Of a stretch of DNA of 64,000 nt, positions 24,401 to 33,787 are shown piece by piece. The notes below the pieces were generated by a model. The model searched no databases, had not been told where the DNA came from, and was given only the letters and a program-made list of their open reading frames with translations. Source of the DNA: an uncultured Clostridia bacterium (GTDB lineage: Bacteria > Bacillota > Clostridia > Oscillospirales > Oscillospiraceae); NCBI GenBank assembly GCA_946186375.1, contig CAMHMZ010000001.1, positions 310,001-374,000 of the forward strand, read 5' to 3'. The position numbers and the translations under genes were made by a program. Each line of letters starts with the position of its first letter. The stretch's first letter is position 1.

Positions 24401-25405
24401 TCACTTGCAGAAGAGCTTCAGGATCTGAACGGCGTTGGCGGCGGCGCCCTTGCGGATCTGATCGCCGCAGCACCAGAGCGTCAATCCGTTCTCGTCTGTG
24501 AGATCTTCGCGAATGCGTCCGACCCAGACGAGATCCTGACCGCTCGTGTCGAGCGGCGTGGGATAGCAGCGGCCCTCATAGTCCTCGATGAGACGGCAGC
24601 CGGGATAGGAGCGGATGGCCTCCTTCGCCTCTTCGACGCTGATCTTCCGCTCCGTTTTCAGCGTGACGGCGATGGAATGCGAGCGCATGACCGGTACGCG
24701 CACACAGCTGCAAGTCACGCGCAGCTCCGGCTGATGCAGGATACGCTGGCCCTCGTTCTGCATCTTCATCTCCTCATCGGTGTAGAGATTGTCGGTCATA
24801 GAGCCGATGAAGGGGATGACGTTCAGCGCGATCTGGGCGGGGAAGACCTTCCGTTCGATCGGCCTGCCCTCCGCCAGCGCTTTCATCTGCTCCTCCAGCT
24901 CTCTGAGACCGTTCTGGCCCGCGCCGGAGACCGCCTGGTAGGTGCAGGCCACCATCGAGCGGATCGGGGAGAGCGCATGCAGCCCGGCCACGGCCATCAT
25001 CGTGATGATCGTCGAGCAGTTGGGGTTGGAGATGATGCCCTTGTTCAAAATAGCGTCGCCGCCGTTGATCTCCGGCACGACGAGCGGAACGTCGGGATCA
25101 AGCCGGAAGGCGGAGCTGTTGTCGATGTAGACGGCGCCGCTTTTTTTGATCGCCGGGGCAAAGCGGCGGGACATATCCGCCTCCACGGCGCCGAGGACGA
25201 AATCAAGACCCTGGAAGCTCTCGTCCGTCGCCTCCTCGATGATCACGTCCCGGCCGTGAAAACACACCGTCCCTCCGGCGCTGCGGGCGCTTGCCAGCGG
25301 CAGCAGCTTCTCAATGGGTACTTCGTACTCCTCAAGGATCCGGATCATTTCCTGTCCGACCGCGCCTGTGGCGCCGAGTACGGCGATCTTATAGCTTTTA
25401 CTCAT
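24401..25405 (-). CDS. asd: Aspartate-semialdehyde dehydrogenase
   Basis: 334 residues, normal size. NADP binding LGATGAVGQEMIRILEE is at the N-terminus, and the active-site Cys is in SNPNCSTI near residue 130. It reduces aspartyl phosphate to aspartate semialdehyde for Lys, Thr and Met. Third gene of the hom-lysC-asd run, 20 bases after lysC. Confidence 0.95.
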   Translation of the reverse strand: MSKSYKIAVLGATGAVGQEMIRILEEYEVPIEKLLPLASARSAGGTVCFHGRDVIIEEATDESFQGLDFVLGAVEADMSRRFAPAIKKSGAVYIDNSSAFRLDPDVPLVVPEINGGDAILNKGIISNPNCSTIITMMAVAGLHALSPIRSMVACTYQAVSGAGQNGLRELEEQMKALAEGRPIERKVFPAQIALNVIPFIGSMTDNLYTDEEMKMQNEGQRILHQPELRVTCSCVRVPVMRSHSIAVTLKTERKISVEEAKEAIRSYPGCRLIEDYEGRCYPTPLDTSGQDLVWVGRIREDLTDENGLTLWCCGDQIRKGAAANAVQILKLFCK

Positions 25406-25424
25406 GATGATTCCTCCTCTGAAA

Positions 25425-26738
25425 TCAGCCCGCGAAGCCGTCGTACAGAACGCGGATCGCGGTCTCGTAATTACAGTCGTCTACGCCGATGATGATGGAC
25501 AGTTCGTCCGCGCCTTGGGCGATGGTGCGGATATTCACGCCTTTCTCGCCCAACGCCTTGAAAAGTCGACCGGAGATACCGGGCCGGAAGGTCATGCGCC
25601 GACCGACGGCAGCAACCAGCGCGATCCCGTCGTCTATTCGGATATCATCCGGCCGGCATGCCTTTTTCAGATCAGAGATCAGATTGAAGACGCTGTCGCC
25701 CAGAGCCGAGGAACTCACAACAAAGGCGAAACTGTCCAGCCCCAGCGTGATATGTTCGATCTTCGTATGATAACGATCCAGGATCTCGAGCGCCTGACGC
25801 ATAACAGACGAGTCATTCAGATTTCTTTTGAAGACCGTCAGTACCGTAAAATTGCGCCTTCCCGCGATACCGGTAAGGAAACGCTCGTCCGCGACATCGT
25901 TTTCAGTGCTGGGCACGATCACGGTTCCGGGGTCGTCCAGAGCGTTCGTGTTGCGGATGTTGAGCGTGATCCCTTTATCCTTGACAGGCGCAACTGACTC
26001 CTCATGCAGAACAGAGGCCCCCATAAAAGCCATCTCCCGCAGCTCGGCGTAGGTGGCCTTGGCGATCGGCCGTGGTTTGTTGACAATGCGGGGATCGGCC
26101 ATCAGGATCCCGGAAACATCGGTCCAGTTTTCATACACGTCGGCCTCAACCGCAGCAGCGGCCAGAGCACCGGTGATGTCGCTCCCGCCGCGCGTCATGA
26201 CCTTGACGCGCCCGGTGGGGAGTTTTCCATAAAAGCCGGGGATCACGATCCTGCCATGCTTTTCAAAGGCTTCGGAGATCGCTGCGTAAGTCTTTTCGCG
26301 GTCGATCTGTCCGTCGAGCCCAAAGAAAACACAGTCGCCGGCGTCGACAAAGGCATAGCCCAGATATTCGGCCATGAGCCTCGCGGTGAAGTATTCGCCT
26401 CGCGAAACGAGAAGATCGGCCGAGATGCTGCGATCAAGCTTCTGATAGAGCGCGTCAAGCTCGCTTTCGATATCATACCTCAGCCCGAGCTCGTCGCGCA
26501 GCGTGAGAAAGCGCTCCCGGATAGTGGAGAAGATCTCGTCGCAGGAGACGCCGTACTGCAGGTGCGCGTGACAGAGATACAGGAGATCAGTCAGCTTGTG
26601 GTCGGCTTTGTCGCGTTTTCCCGCCGCCGATACCACGACGATGCGGCGGGAGGGGTCTGCTTCTATGATATGCTTTACCTTTTGAAACTGTGCAGCGCCG
26701 GCCACAGAGGAGCCGCCGAATTTGGCTGTCTTGATCAT
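25425..26738 (-). CDS. lysC: Aspartate kinase
   Basis: 437 residues, the class with a kinase domain followed by two ACT domains. KFGGSSVAGAAQFQKV is at the N-terminus and TRGGSDITGALAAA near 205. It phosphorylates aspartate and is usually feedback-controlled by Lys or Thr through the ACT domains. Its ATG overlaps the hom stop (ATGA). Confidence 0.95.
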   Translation of the reverse strand: MIKTAKFGGSSVAGAAQFQKVKHIIEADPSRRIVVVSAAGKRDKADHKLTDLLYLCHAHLQYGVSCDEIFSTIRERFLTLRDELGLRYDIESELDALYQKLDRSISADLLVSRGEYFTARLMAEYLGYAFVDAGDCVFFGLDGQIDREKTYAAISEAFEKHGRIVIPGFYGKLPTGRVKVMTRGGSDITGALAAAAVEADVYENWTDVSGILMADPRIVNKPRPIAKATYAELREMAFMGASVLHEESVAPVKDKGITLNIRNTNALDDPGTVIVPSTENDVADERFLTGIAGRRNFTVLTVFKRNLNDSSVMRQALEILDRYHTKIEHITLGLDSFAFVVSSSALGDSVFNLISDLKKACRPDDIRIDDGIALVAAVGRRMTFRPGISGRLFKALGEKGVNIRTIAQGADELSIIIGVDDCNYETAIRVLYDGFAG

Positions 26739-27889
26739 TTACTCTCCTCCATCGCCGCGAAGAAGAGCTTGCACTCGGAAGCACGCAGCTCAGAGGCAAG
26801 CGCATGCATCCTGGATACCGGCATCGGAGCTGTCACACCGCGTACAAGGCCGCCGTCCTCTTCCTGACTTTCAAATGTGAAAGCTCCCGCCGCTTCGCGA
26901 GGCAGCCGGATATAATAGCGGCACTTTGCCAGCTCGTTATGAACAGCGTCGGCTTTCAGTCCGGCAGGAAACATGTTTCGGTGCCCCAGACTGATGGCGC
27001 TCATATCTCTAAGCACGGCTGAGGCGGTCGGATAACGTCCGGCGCCTTGCCCGCTCAGCAGGATATCGCCCGCGTTCTCCCCATGATATTTCGCCAGGTT
27101 GAAGTTCTTTTTTACCGCGGCCTCCTGCGCCGTTTGAGGAAGGAGGACCGGCTGCACGAAGGCGCTCAGTCTGCCGCATTCATCGAGCGAGGCGTGAGCA
27201 AGAAGACGGCACACCAGACCTTTTTCTTTGAAATGAGCGACGTCTGCGGCTGTAAGACTATCGATGCCCTCATGGTTCAGGCCCTCTGAAGGCAGAACGC
27301 CCCAGGCCACCGCGCAGGCCAGCATGATCTTCCGCAGCGCGTCAAGCCCGGAGACATCCGCGCTGGGATCCGCCTCGGCATAACCAAGGCGCTGCGCTTC
27401 TGCCAGAATCTCGCCGTAATCGCAGCCGTCCGTCTGCATAGCGTCGAGCATGAAGTTCGTGGTCCCGTTCAGGATACCGCCGACGGATAGGATCTTATCG
27501 GTTTGAGCCGCCAGTGCGAGATTGTGAAGAAAGGGGATCGCCCCGCCGCAGGCGGCGGAGAACAGGAAGGCGACGCCGTGCTCTCGCGCGAGCGCATTGA
27601 GCTCCAGTCCATGCGCAGCGACGAGCGCCTTGTTGCTTGTCACAACGTGCTTGCCGGCCCGCAGCGCCGCGGAAACATAAGTAAATGCGGGCTCTGTGCC
27701 GCCCATGACCTCCGCGACGATATGGACGCTCGGATCTGACAGGATCTGATCCAAATCGTCTGTTTTATAATCGGCGTTGACTTTTCCTGCCCTTACGAGA
27801 ACCGGGCCGGGCTCGAGCCCTTCGCATTTCTGCAGCATCTCATAAACGCCGACACCGACGGTTCCAAAACCCAAAATTGCAGCTTTCAT
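26735..27889 (-). CDS. hom: Homoserine dehydrogenase
   Basis: 384 residues. NAD(P) binding ILGFGTVGVGVYEML is at the N-terminus, with the catalytic region GILNGTTNFML near 140-150. It lacks the extra ACT domain of longer homologues (about 430 residues), so feedback must act elsewhere. First gene of the leftward run, divergent from the ACT regulator and thrC. Confidence 0.94.
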   Translation of the reverse strand: MKAAILGFGTVGVGVYEMLQKCEGLEPGPVLVRAGKVNADYKTDDLDQILSDPSVHIVAEVMGGTEPAFTYVSAALRAGKHVVTSNKALVAAHGLELNALAREHGVAFLFSAACGGAIPFLHNLALAAQTDKILSVGGILNGTTNFMLDAMQTDGCDYGEILAEAQRLGYAEADPSADVSGLDALRKIMLACAVAWGVLPSEGLNHEGIDSLTAADVAHFKEKGLVCRLLAHASLDECGRLSAFVQPVLLPQTAQEAAVKKNFNLAKYHGENAGDILLSGQGAGRYPTASAVLRDMSAISLGHRNMFPAGLKADAVHNELAKCRYYIRLPREAAGAFTFESQEEDGGLVRGVTAPMPVSRMHALASELRASECKLFFAAMEESK

Positions 27890-27922
27890 AGCGCACCTCT
27901 TTTTCTTTTTTGTCCGCGTAAA

Positions 27923-27979
27923 AAAAACACTTGTTTTTTTATGAAAAACACTGTATCATAGAAAATCGAAAAACACAAG
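27923..27979. promoter_or_regulatory. Three direct repeats in the divergent threonine promoter region
   Basis: AAAAACAC occurs three times with CAC at 27928, 27949 and 27974, spaced 21 and 25 bases, within the AT-rich 124-base gap between hom and the ACT gene. Spacing near two helical turns suggests binding of a regulator to one DNA face. A candidate -10, TATCAT, lies at 27954. Confidence 0.4.
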
Positions 27980-28013
27980 CATTATTTTTAGTTTTTTAAA
28001 GGAGCGGCATGGC

Positions 28014-28448
28014 ATGGAAAACTATCTGCTTATCCACAAAAGCATTTTGCCGGAATATTATGGGCTGGTTTTGGAGGCGCGGCATCTTCTGGAAGCGGGC
28101 GCCGCCAAGGACGTCAGCCAGGCGGTGAAGAAGGTCGGGATCTCCCGCAGCACGTATTATAAATATAAAGATTATATTCTCGAGCCGTCCGAAACCGCGG
28201 CGGGGAGGAAGGCCGTCATCGCCGCCATGCTGTCTCATGAGGCCGGTATGCTCAGCGCGCTATTGTCAAAAATCTCCTCCGCGGGGGCCAACGTACTCGC
28301 CATTACGCAGAGTTTACCCATTCGAGGCAAGGCCAGCGTGACCGTCTCGCTGGATGTAGACGGCATGGAGGGCTCGCTGACAGAACTGATCGACCAGCTC
28401 TCCCAGAGTCCGGGCGTTGAGCAGTTGAAAATCCTGGCAGCGGAGTAG
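28014..28448 (+). CDS. HTH-ACT protein of the UPF0735 type, probable threonine locus regulator
   Basis: 144 residues. The N-terminal half has a helix-turn-helix-like segment, VSQAVKKVGISRSTYYKYKD near 38-57. The C-terminal half is an ACT domain, ending SQSPGVEQLKILA, that could bind an amino acid. The position, first gene before thrC-thrB and divergent from hom-lysC-asd, argues for control of this locus. DNA binding is an inference from the motif. ATG 28014 follows AAAGGAGCGGCATGGC. Confidence 0.8.
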   Translation: MENYLLIHKSILPEYYGLVLEARHLLEAGAAKDVSQAVKKVGISRSTYYKYKDYILEPSETAAGRKAVIAAMLSHEAGMLSALLSKISSAGANVLAITQSLPIRGKASVTVSLDVDGMEGSLTELIDQLSQSPGVEQLKILAAE

Positions 28449-28451
28449 GAG

Positions 28452-29930
28452 GTGCATAGGATGATTTATCAGAGCACAAGAGGAAAAGAGCAGGTGGATG
28501 ATCTGCACGCCGTATTGCAGGGGATCGCATCTGACGGCGGCCTTTTTGTAGACCCTGCACCGGAAAGCCAGCCCTTCGACTGGCAGGCATGTCTGCAATG
28601 TGAGCCGCTCGACATGGCGAAAATGCTGCTGGGGCACCTGCTGCCCGGCTTTCGGGATATGGATGCACTCGTGGAGAGAGCGTATAACGGTAAATTCGAT
28701 ACGCCGGAGCTCACGCCGCTCGTCCCGGTCGGCGGCGCCTATGCGCTGGAGCTTTTTCACGGGCCTACCTCGGCCTTCAAGGATGTGGCGCTGTCTGTCC
28801 TGCCGCAGCTGATCCGCGCGGCGCGTAAGCAGCTCGGCGAAGAAGGGGAGACCGTCATCCTCACCGCGACCTCCGGCGACACGGGCAAAGCCGCGCTCGA
28901 AGGCTTCCACGACGTGGAGGGAACGCGAATCATTGTTTTCTATCCGGAAGGCGGCGTTTCTTCCGTGCAGCGCAGGCAGATGGTCACGCAGAGCGGTAAA
29001 AACGTCTCCGTCTGCGCGGTCAAGGGCAACTTCGACGATTGTCAGCGCGGCGTGAAGCAGTGCTTCGCGGAGCTCAAAAATCGTCCCGGCCTGTCCCTCT
29101 CCTCGGCAAACTCCATCAATATCGGCCGTCTGGCGCCTCAGCTCGTCTATTATTTCATTGCCTATGCCAGCCTCGTGAAGAATGGGCGTATCCGGACAGG
29201 GAAGCGTGTGGATTTCGTAGTACCCACCGGGAACTTCGGCGACATCCTGGCCGGGTTCATGGCCGCCCAGCTCGGCCTGCCGGTCGGAAAGCTTGTCTGC
29301 GCTTCCAATGAAAACCGGGTACTGACGGACTTTTTCCATACCGGTGTCTACGACCGAAAGCGGGACTTTGTGAAAACGGACTCGCCTTCGATGGATATTC
29401 TTGTTTCCTCCAATCTGGAGCGTCTGCTGTTTTGCGCGCTGGACCGTGACGCGGATGCTGTCAACCGGTGCATGGCCGCGCTGGAAACAGAGGGGGAATA
29501 CCGCCTGGATGAGTCCGTCATGCAGAAGCTCAGAGAGCATTTCGCAGCCTATGCCTGTACGCGCGAAGAGACACGGGAGACGATCCGCGAGATGTATGAG
29601 AAAAACGGCTATCTCTGCGACCCGCACACGGCAGTAGGCTTTTATGCAGGAAAGCAATATCGTGAGGAAACGGAAAGCAACGCACCCCTCGTCGTTCTGT
29701 CTACGGCCTCACCCTATAAATTCTCGGGCGCCGTTCTGGAAAGTCTCGGCGTTACGCCCTCCGTGGACGAGTTTGACAGGATGGAGCAACTGCGAGCAAT
29801 CAGCGGCGTACCGATCCCGAAAAACCTCGCCTCTCTGCGGCAGGCAAAGGAACTGCATCACGATTGCATCGAAAAAAACGACATGATCTCCTACGTGCTT
29901 CGTGAAGCCGGGAAAGGAGAAAATGAATGA
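28452..29930 (+). CDS. thrC: Threonine synthase
   Basis: 492 residues, the long ThrC class. The PLP lysine lies in GPTSAFKDVALSVLPQL near 107-125, and SGDTGKAALEGF and SSANSINIGRLAPQ complete the family motifs. It converts O-phosphohomoserine to threonine. It starts three bases after the ACT gene and overlaps thrB by ATGA, so the three genes form one operon. Confidence 0.95.
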   Translation: MHRMIYQSTRGKEQVDDLHAVLQGIASDGGLFVDPAPESQPFDWQACLQCEPLDMAKMLLGHLLPGFRDMDALVERAYNGKFDTPELTPLVPVGGAYALELFHGPTSAFKDVALSVLPQLIRAARKQLGEEGETVILTATSGDTGKAALEGFHDVEGTRIIVFYPEGGVSSVQRRQMVTQSGKNVSVCAVKGNFDDCQRGVKQCFAELKNRPGLSLSSANSINIGRLAPQLVYYFIAYASLVKNGRIRTGKRVDFVVPTGNFGDILAGFMAAQLGLPVGKLVCASNENRVLTDFFHTGVYDRKRDFVKTDSPSMDILVSSNLERLLFCALDRDADAVNRCMAALETEGEYRLDESVMQKLREHFAAYACTREETRETIREMYEKNGYLCDPHTAVGFYAGKQYREETESNAPLVVLSTASPYKFSGAVLESLGVTPSVDEFDRMEQLRAISGVPIPKNLASLRQAKELHHDCIEKNDMISYVLREAGKGENE

Positions 29931-30811
29931 AGATCCGTATTCCGGCAAGCTCCGCCAATCTCGGCCCCGGCTTTGACAGCTTTGGGATCGCCTGGCAGCT
30001 CTACAATGAGATCGAATTTGAAGCTTTGCCGCAAGGGCTCAGGATCGAGGGCTGCGAAGAGCGCTTTCAGAACGAAAACAATCTGGCCTTGCGCGCCTTC
30101 TCCCACACGCTGAAAAAGTTCGGCGTCAAACAGAAGGGGACCTTGATCCGCTTTGTCAATAGCGACATCCCCGTCTCGCGGGGACTCGGCTCCTCCGCAG
30201 CGCTGATCGCCGCAGGCGTCAAGGCCGCAGACGCCCTCTACGGACTTGGGCTCGGCCCCGGTGTGCTTCTTAATCTGGCGACCGAGGTCGAAGGCCATCC
30301 CGACAACGTAGCACCCGCGCTCTTCGGTGGGATGACGGTGTCTCTTTTGGAAGGGAAGAGGGCGCTGACGCGGCGCTTTAACGTCCACGAAAAGCTTCGC
30401 TTTACGCTTCTGATCCCGCCCTTTGAGCTCTCCACGGCGCTTTCCCGCTCCGTCATGCCAAAAGAAGTTTCCATGCACGACGCCGTCTTCAATCTCTCGC
30501 GGGCAGCGCTTTTGCCTCATGCGCTGGAGACCGGCGATCATGAGCTCTTGCGTGTATGCCTGCAGGATCGTCTGCATCAGCCCTATCGCCGCAGCCTGAT
30601 CGACGGCATGGAGCAAGCCGAAAGGCTTTCAGAGGAGGCAGGCTGCATCGGGCTGTGCCTGTCTGGCGCGGGATCCACGCTGCTGTGTATCGGAAACGTC
30701 TCGGAGCAGAGTGCGCTTCTTGCAGAAAAAGCAAAGAAATGCCTGCCCGGCTGGATCGTGAGAGAGGCCGTTCCGGATCTAACGGGCGCAGTGATCGTGG
30801 GATCTTTCTGA
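29927..30811 (+). CDS. thrB: Homoserine kinase
   Basis: 294 residues, GHMP kinase family. The ATP motif is VSRGLGSSAALIAAGVKAAD near 85-104, the N-terminus MKIRIPASSANLGPGFD is typical, and the C-terminal motif LSGAGSTLLC is present. It phosphorylates homoserine for ThrC. Overlaps thrC by four bases. Confidence 0.95.
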   Translation: MKIRIPASSANLGPGFDSFGIAWQLYNEIEFEALPQGLRIEGCEERFQNENNLALRAFSHTLKKFGVKQKGTLIRFVNSDIPVSRGLGSSAALIAAGVKAADALYGLGLGPGVLLNLATEVEGHPDNVAPALFGGMTVSLLEGKRALTRRFNVHEKLRFTLLIPPFELSTALSRSVMPKEVSMHDAVFNLSRAALLPHALETGDHELLRVCLQDRLHQPYRRSLIDGMEQAERLSEEAGCIGLCLSGAGSTLLCIGNVSEQSALLAEKAKKCLPGWIVREAVPDLTGAVIVGSF

Positions 30812-30823
30812 AAACTTAAAACT

Positions 30824-30873
30824 CACAAGTGGAGCCTCAGCGGCGGTTTTCCGCCGCTGAGGCTCCACTTGTG
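30824..30873. terminator. Perfect 23-bp inverted repeat between thrB and the deacetylase
   Basis: Arms 30824-30846 and 30851-30873 are exactly complementary with loop TTTT and very GC-rich. It lies between converging genes and probably ends both transcripts, although the T tracts on either side are interrupted. Confidence 0.7.
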
Positions 30874-30880
30874 CATCACA

Positions 30881-31648
30881 TTATTTTGCTTTCTGGCGAC
30901 CGGTATGATCGATCGTATAATCTCCCGTCAAAAGGAGCTGAGAGACGGGAACGACGCGATATCCGTCCTCGAGCAGGGTGTCCAGGATGCCAGGAAGCGC
31001 CTCCGGCGTGTGTTCAGCCGCATTATGAAAGAGTACGATGCTGCCGGGCCTGATGTTGCGCAGCACGCGCTTCTGGATCTCCTCCGCGGAGATGCCCTTC
31101 CAGTCGAGACTGTCCACATCCCATTGGATCGCCGTCATACCCATGCTGCTCACCGCCTGAATCACGTGATCGTCATACTCCCCGTAGGGGCAGCGAAAGA
31201 GCGTCGGGCATACACCGGTCAGCGCTTCGATCTTCTCGTTGCAGGCCTTGACGTCGGCTACGATCTCATCCTCTTTGAGGGTAGAGAAATGTGCGTGACT
31301 GGAGGAATGGTTCATGACTTCGTTGCCCGCCTGGGCCAGCGCCTTTACAGACTCGGGATAGCGGTCGACCCAATCACCGACGACGAAAAAGGTGGCTGTC
31401 AGGTCGCGCTGCTGCAGAATGTCGATCAGATTTTGCGTGTCTTCGTTTCCCCAGGCGGCGTCAAAGGAAATAGCGACGATCTTCTCTTCCTGCTCGACAC
31501 TGTAGATCGGCAGCAGCCTTTTTGTGGCCGAGGCTCCGACGATGGCGGGATTGTTCACGGTCCACAGGATCAGAACGACCGCCAGAACGAGCGCAAGTGC
31601 CGAGAATGTACTTCGATAGCGTTGGACAAGCTTTCTTACATCGATCAA
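30881..31648 (-). CDS. Polysaccharide deacetylase, membrane-anchored
   Basis: About 255 residues from TTG 31648, chosen because AGGAGG precedes it; an ATG-led extension to 31759 lacks such a site. One N-terminal membrane helix is followed by an extracellular NodB domain: ISFDAAWGNEDTQNLIDIL with catalytic Asp, HSSSHAHFS as metal-binding His motif, CPYGEYDDHVI and WDVDSLDW. It resembles PdaB/PdaA-like wall or sporulation deacetylases. Substrate not determined. Confidence 0.87.
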   Translation of the reverse strand: MIDVRKLVQRYRSTFSALALVLAVVLILWTVNNPAIVGASATKRLLPIYSVEQEEKIVAISFDAAWGNEDTQNLIDILQQRDLTATFFVVGDWVDRYPESVKALAQAGNEVMNHSSSHAHFSTLKEDEIVADVKACNEKIEALTGVCPTLFRCPYGEYDDHVIQAVSSMGMTAIQWDVDSLDWKGISAEEIQKRVLRNIRPGSIVLFHNAAEHTPEALPGILDTLLEDGYRVVPVSQLLLTGDYTIDHTGRQKAK

Positions 31649-31825
31649 TTGGATCCCTCCTGTGATACTTTTGAACTTGTTATGGATGATGGTACCGCAT
31701 CTTTGCTTTTCCAACTTATGAGGACAGGGAGAGAAACATGTTAGCCTGTGGAAATTCAACCCAAACCGCTTGATTTATTCATAATTATCGCATATACTGG
31801 TGCGTGCTTGAAAGGAGGGCCGGAT

Positions 31826-32365
31826 GTGGAGACCGTACCCTATGAGATCGAACGGAAATATCTGATCCGGCGTCCGGACGAGCAATGGCTCCGCGGCAGG
31901 GCAGAGGCGTCCGATATCGAACAGACCTACCTGCTTTGTAACGAAGTCGAAGGCCGCGCGCGTGTACGTGCAAGAACAACCGGCGACAAGACAGTTTATA
32001 CGCATACCGTCAAGCGGCGAGTGAACGTCCTGCGTGCCGTTGAGATCGAACAAGTGATCACAAAAGAGGACTATGACCGGCTTCTGGATCTCGCCGATCC
32101 CTCCAGACGGACGATTCGCAAAACGCGTTTCTGCCTGCCCTATGAGGGCCAGATGTTCGAGATCGACGTCTACCCCTTCTGGCAGACAAAAGCAGTCATG
32201 GAGATCGAGCTTGGGGATGAGGCGCAGCCGGTGACGCTGCCGCCTGAGATCGCCGTACTGCGTGAGGTCAGCTCCGACAGGCGATACAGCAACGCCGCTC
32301 TGGCCCTGCTGCTGGCTGTGGAGCACGAAGGGGAGCCGGACCCGGAAAGGATGATAATAGAATGA
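31826..32365 (+). CDS. CYTH-domain phosphatase or triphosphatase
   Basis: About 179 residues from GTG 31826, set by AAGGAGGG eight bases upstream. The EIERKYL motif at the start is the CYTH signature, with alternating charged strands after it (RARVRARTTG, EIDVYPFW, MEIELGDE). Members hydrolyse triphosphates, including inorganic triphosphate, or make cAMP. The stop overlaps the start of the next gene (ATGA). Confidence 0.88.
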   Translation: METVPYEIERKYLIRRPDEQWLRGRAEASDIEQTYLLCNEVEGRARVRARTTGDKTVYTHTVKRRVNVLRAVEIEQVITKEDYDRLLDLADPSRRTIRKTRFCLPYEGQMFEIDVYPFWQTKAVMEIELGDEAQPVTLPPEIAVLREVSSDRRYSNAALALLLAVEHEGEPDPERMIIE

Positions 32366-33675
32366 AAAAATTGATCGCCATGCTTCTTTGCCTGGCTATG
32401 ACAGTCTCCCTTTGCGCCTGCACCGCGCTCAAGCAGGTGGAGGGCGACCCGAAAAACGAACAGAGCGCTGCGGCCCCTTCCGCCCAGCCAGAGCAGACCG
32501 AGAGCGACGAGCCCGTCCCCTCCGAGGCTTATCCCGAGCTGGAAGCGCTCGGCAGCCAGATCCTCGTGAGCATTGACGGCAGGGAAGAAGTACATAAAGC
32601 GCCCGACGGCTCAGATCAGACGATCCTGACCTTTGCCTACGACACGGTGACCGTTCACATCGAAGGAAACGACAGCGCTTCCCAGCGCATCAACAACAGC
32701 CTCGGCGTGCTTGAGGAGACCTTTTATTCCGGCACCGGCATGGGTGACGGCATGGGCAACGGCCTGAATGGTATGCTGGAGCTTGCCACAGACAATTACA
32801 CGGTCGCTATGGAAACCGGTGACGACAGAGCCCTGGAGTTTTCTTCGGCCCGAACCGCCTTCGTCAAGCGCAGCGACAGCCGCCTTCTGAGCCTTGTTTA
32901 CCAGACGCAGGTCTATTCCGGCGGGGCGCACGGCATTTATCACGAGCGCGCTTATCTCTTTGACAGCGAGACCGGCGACCGGCTGACGCTCGCCTCTCTC
33001 TGCGGCTCGGCAGAAAAGCTCGAGGCCTTCAAGGCCTATGCGCTCAAGAAGATGAGCGAAGAAGCCCATCGGGAAGACAGCGGCGTGGATCTCGCAATGT
33101 TCGACGACGATGCGGCGCTGGACACCGCACTGAGCAATCTGCTCCGCGAGACCTCCTGGTATCTTGATGCAGAAGGGCTCGTCGTCTTCTCCGATATCTA
33201 CGAGATCGGCAGCTATGCCGCGGGCATCATCCGCTTCCGCTTCAGCTATGACGAGCTCAAGGACTATATCGACGAAAAATGGCTGCCTACGACGCGGGAG
33301 GGAGACGGCAATCTTTCTGTTGCGTATATGAAGGACCTGCCCGACGGTGCGACGACGATCCTGGATCGCGTCGTGATCGATCCCAATGGTGAGGAGCTTT
33401 GTCTCACGGTCTCCGGCACCGTGTACGACCTTACGGTGGTCTCTGTCGGCTATATCAGCGACGACGTCGGCTTTTACGAGACCGCGCAGCACTGGTCCTG
33501 CAGCTATCTGCATGACGCGTCCCTCCAGCTTGTGACGGTGCTGCCGGAAGGCATGCCGGACGTGATGGTCCGGTACACGGACGCAGATGGGACGGTTCAC
33601 AGCCTGGTCGTGACGCAGAGTGGGGAAGACGGCAGTCTCATCCTTGTTGACGACGATATCCAGGCCATCGGCTGA
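32362..33675 (+). CDS. DUF3298-type lipoprotein
   Basis: 437 residues. A lipoprotein signal with CACTA (lipid Cys near residue 18) is followed by an Ala/Pro/Glu linker. The central part has GGAHGIYHERAYLFDSETGDRLTLASL near 190-215, the typical pattern of DUF3298/RsiV-like and PdaC N-terminal regions. The C-terminal part is unassigned. Exposed outside the membrane; role unknown. Confidence 0.75.
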   Translation: MKKLIAMLLCLAMTVSLCACTALKQVEGDPKNEQSAAAPSAQPEQTESDEPVPSEAYPELEALGSQILVSIDGREEVHKAPDGSDQTILTFAYDTVTVHIEGNDSASQRINNSLGVLEETFYSGTGMGDGMGNGLNGMLELATDNYTVAMETGDDRALEFSSARTAFVKRSDSRLLSLVYQTQVYSGGAHGIYHERAYLFDSETGDRLTLASLCGSAEKLEAFKAYALKKMSEEAHREDSGVDLAMFDDDAALDTALSNLLRETSWYLDAEGLVVFSDIYEIGSYAAGIIRFRFSYDELKDYIDEKWLPTTREGDGNLSVAYMKDLPDGATTILDRVVIDPNGEELCLTVSGTVYDLTVVSVGYISDDVGFYETAQHWSCSYLHDASLQLVTVLPEGMPDVMVRYTDADGTVHSLVVTQSGEDGSLILVDDDIQAIG

Positions 33676-33717
33676 TAGCCTGTTTTCTGATGTGAAAGCT
33701 TCTCGAATGTACACGCC

Positions 33718-33746
33718 TTGCAAAAATGCTTCTCAGTGTGTATAAT
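33718..33746 (+). promoter_or_regulatory. Promoter of rpe
   Basis: TTGCAA (33718-33723), 17 bases, TATAAT (33741-33746), about 42 bases before ATG 33788 with AAGGAG in between. Confidence 0.65.
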
Positions 33747-33787
33747 AAATAAGTTATTTTATATAGAAATAATAAGGAGATCGGATC

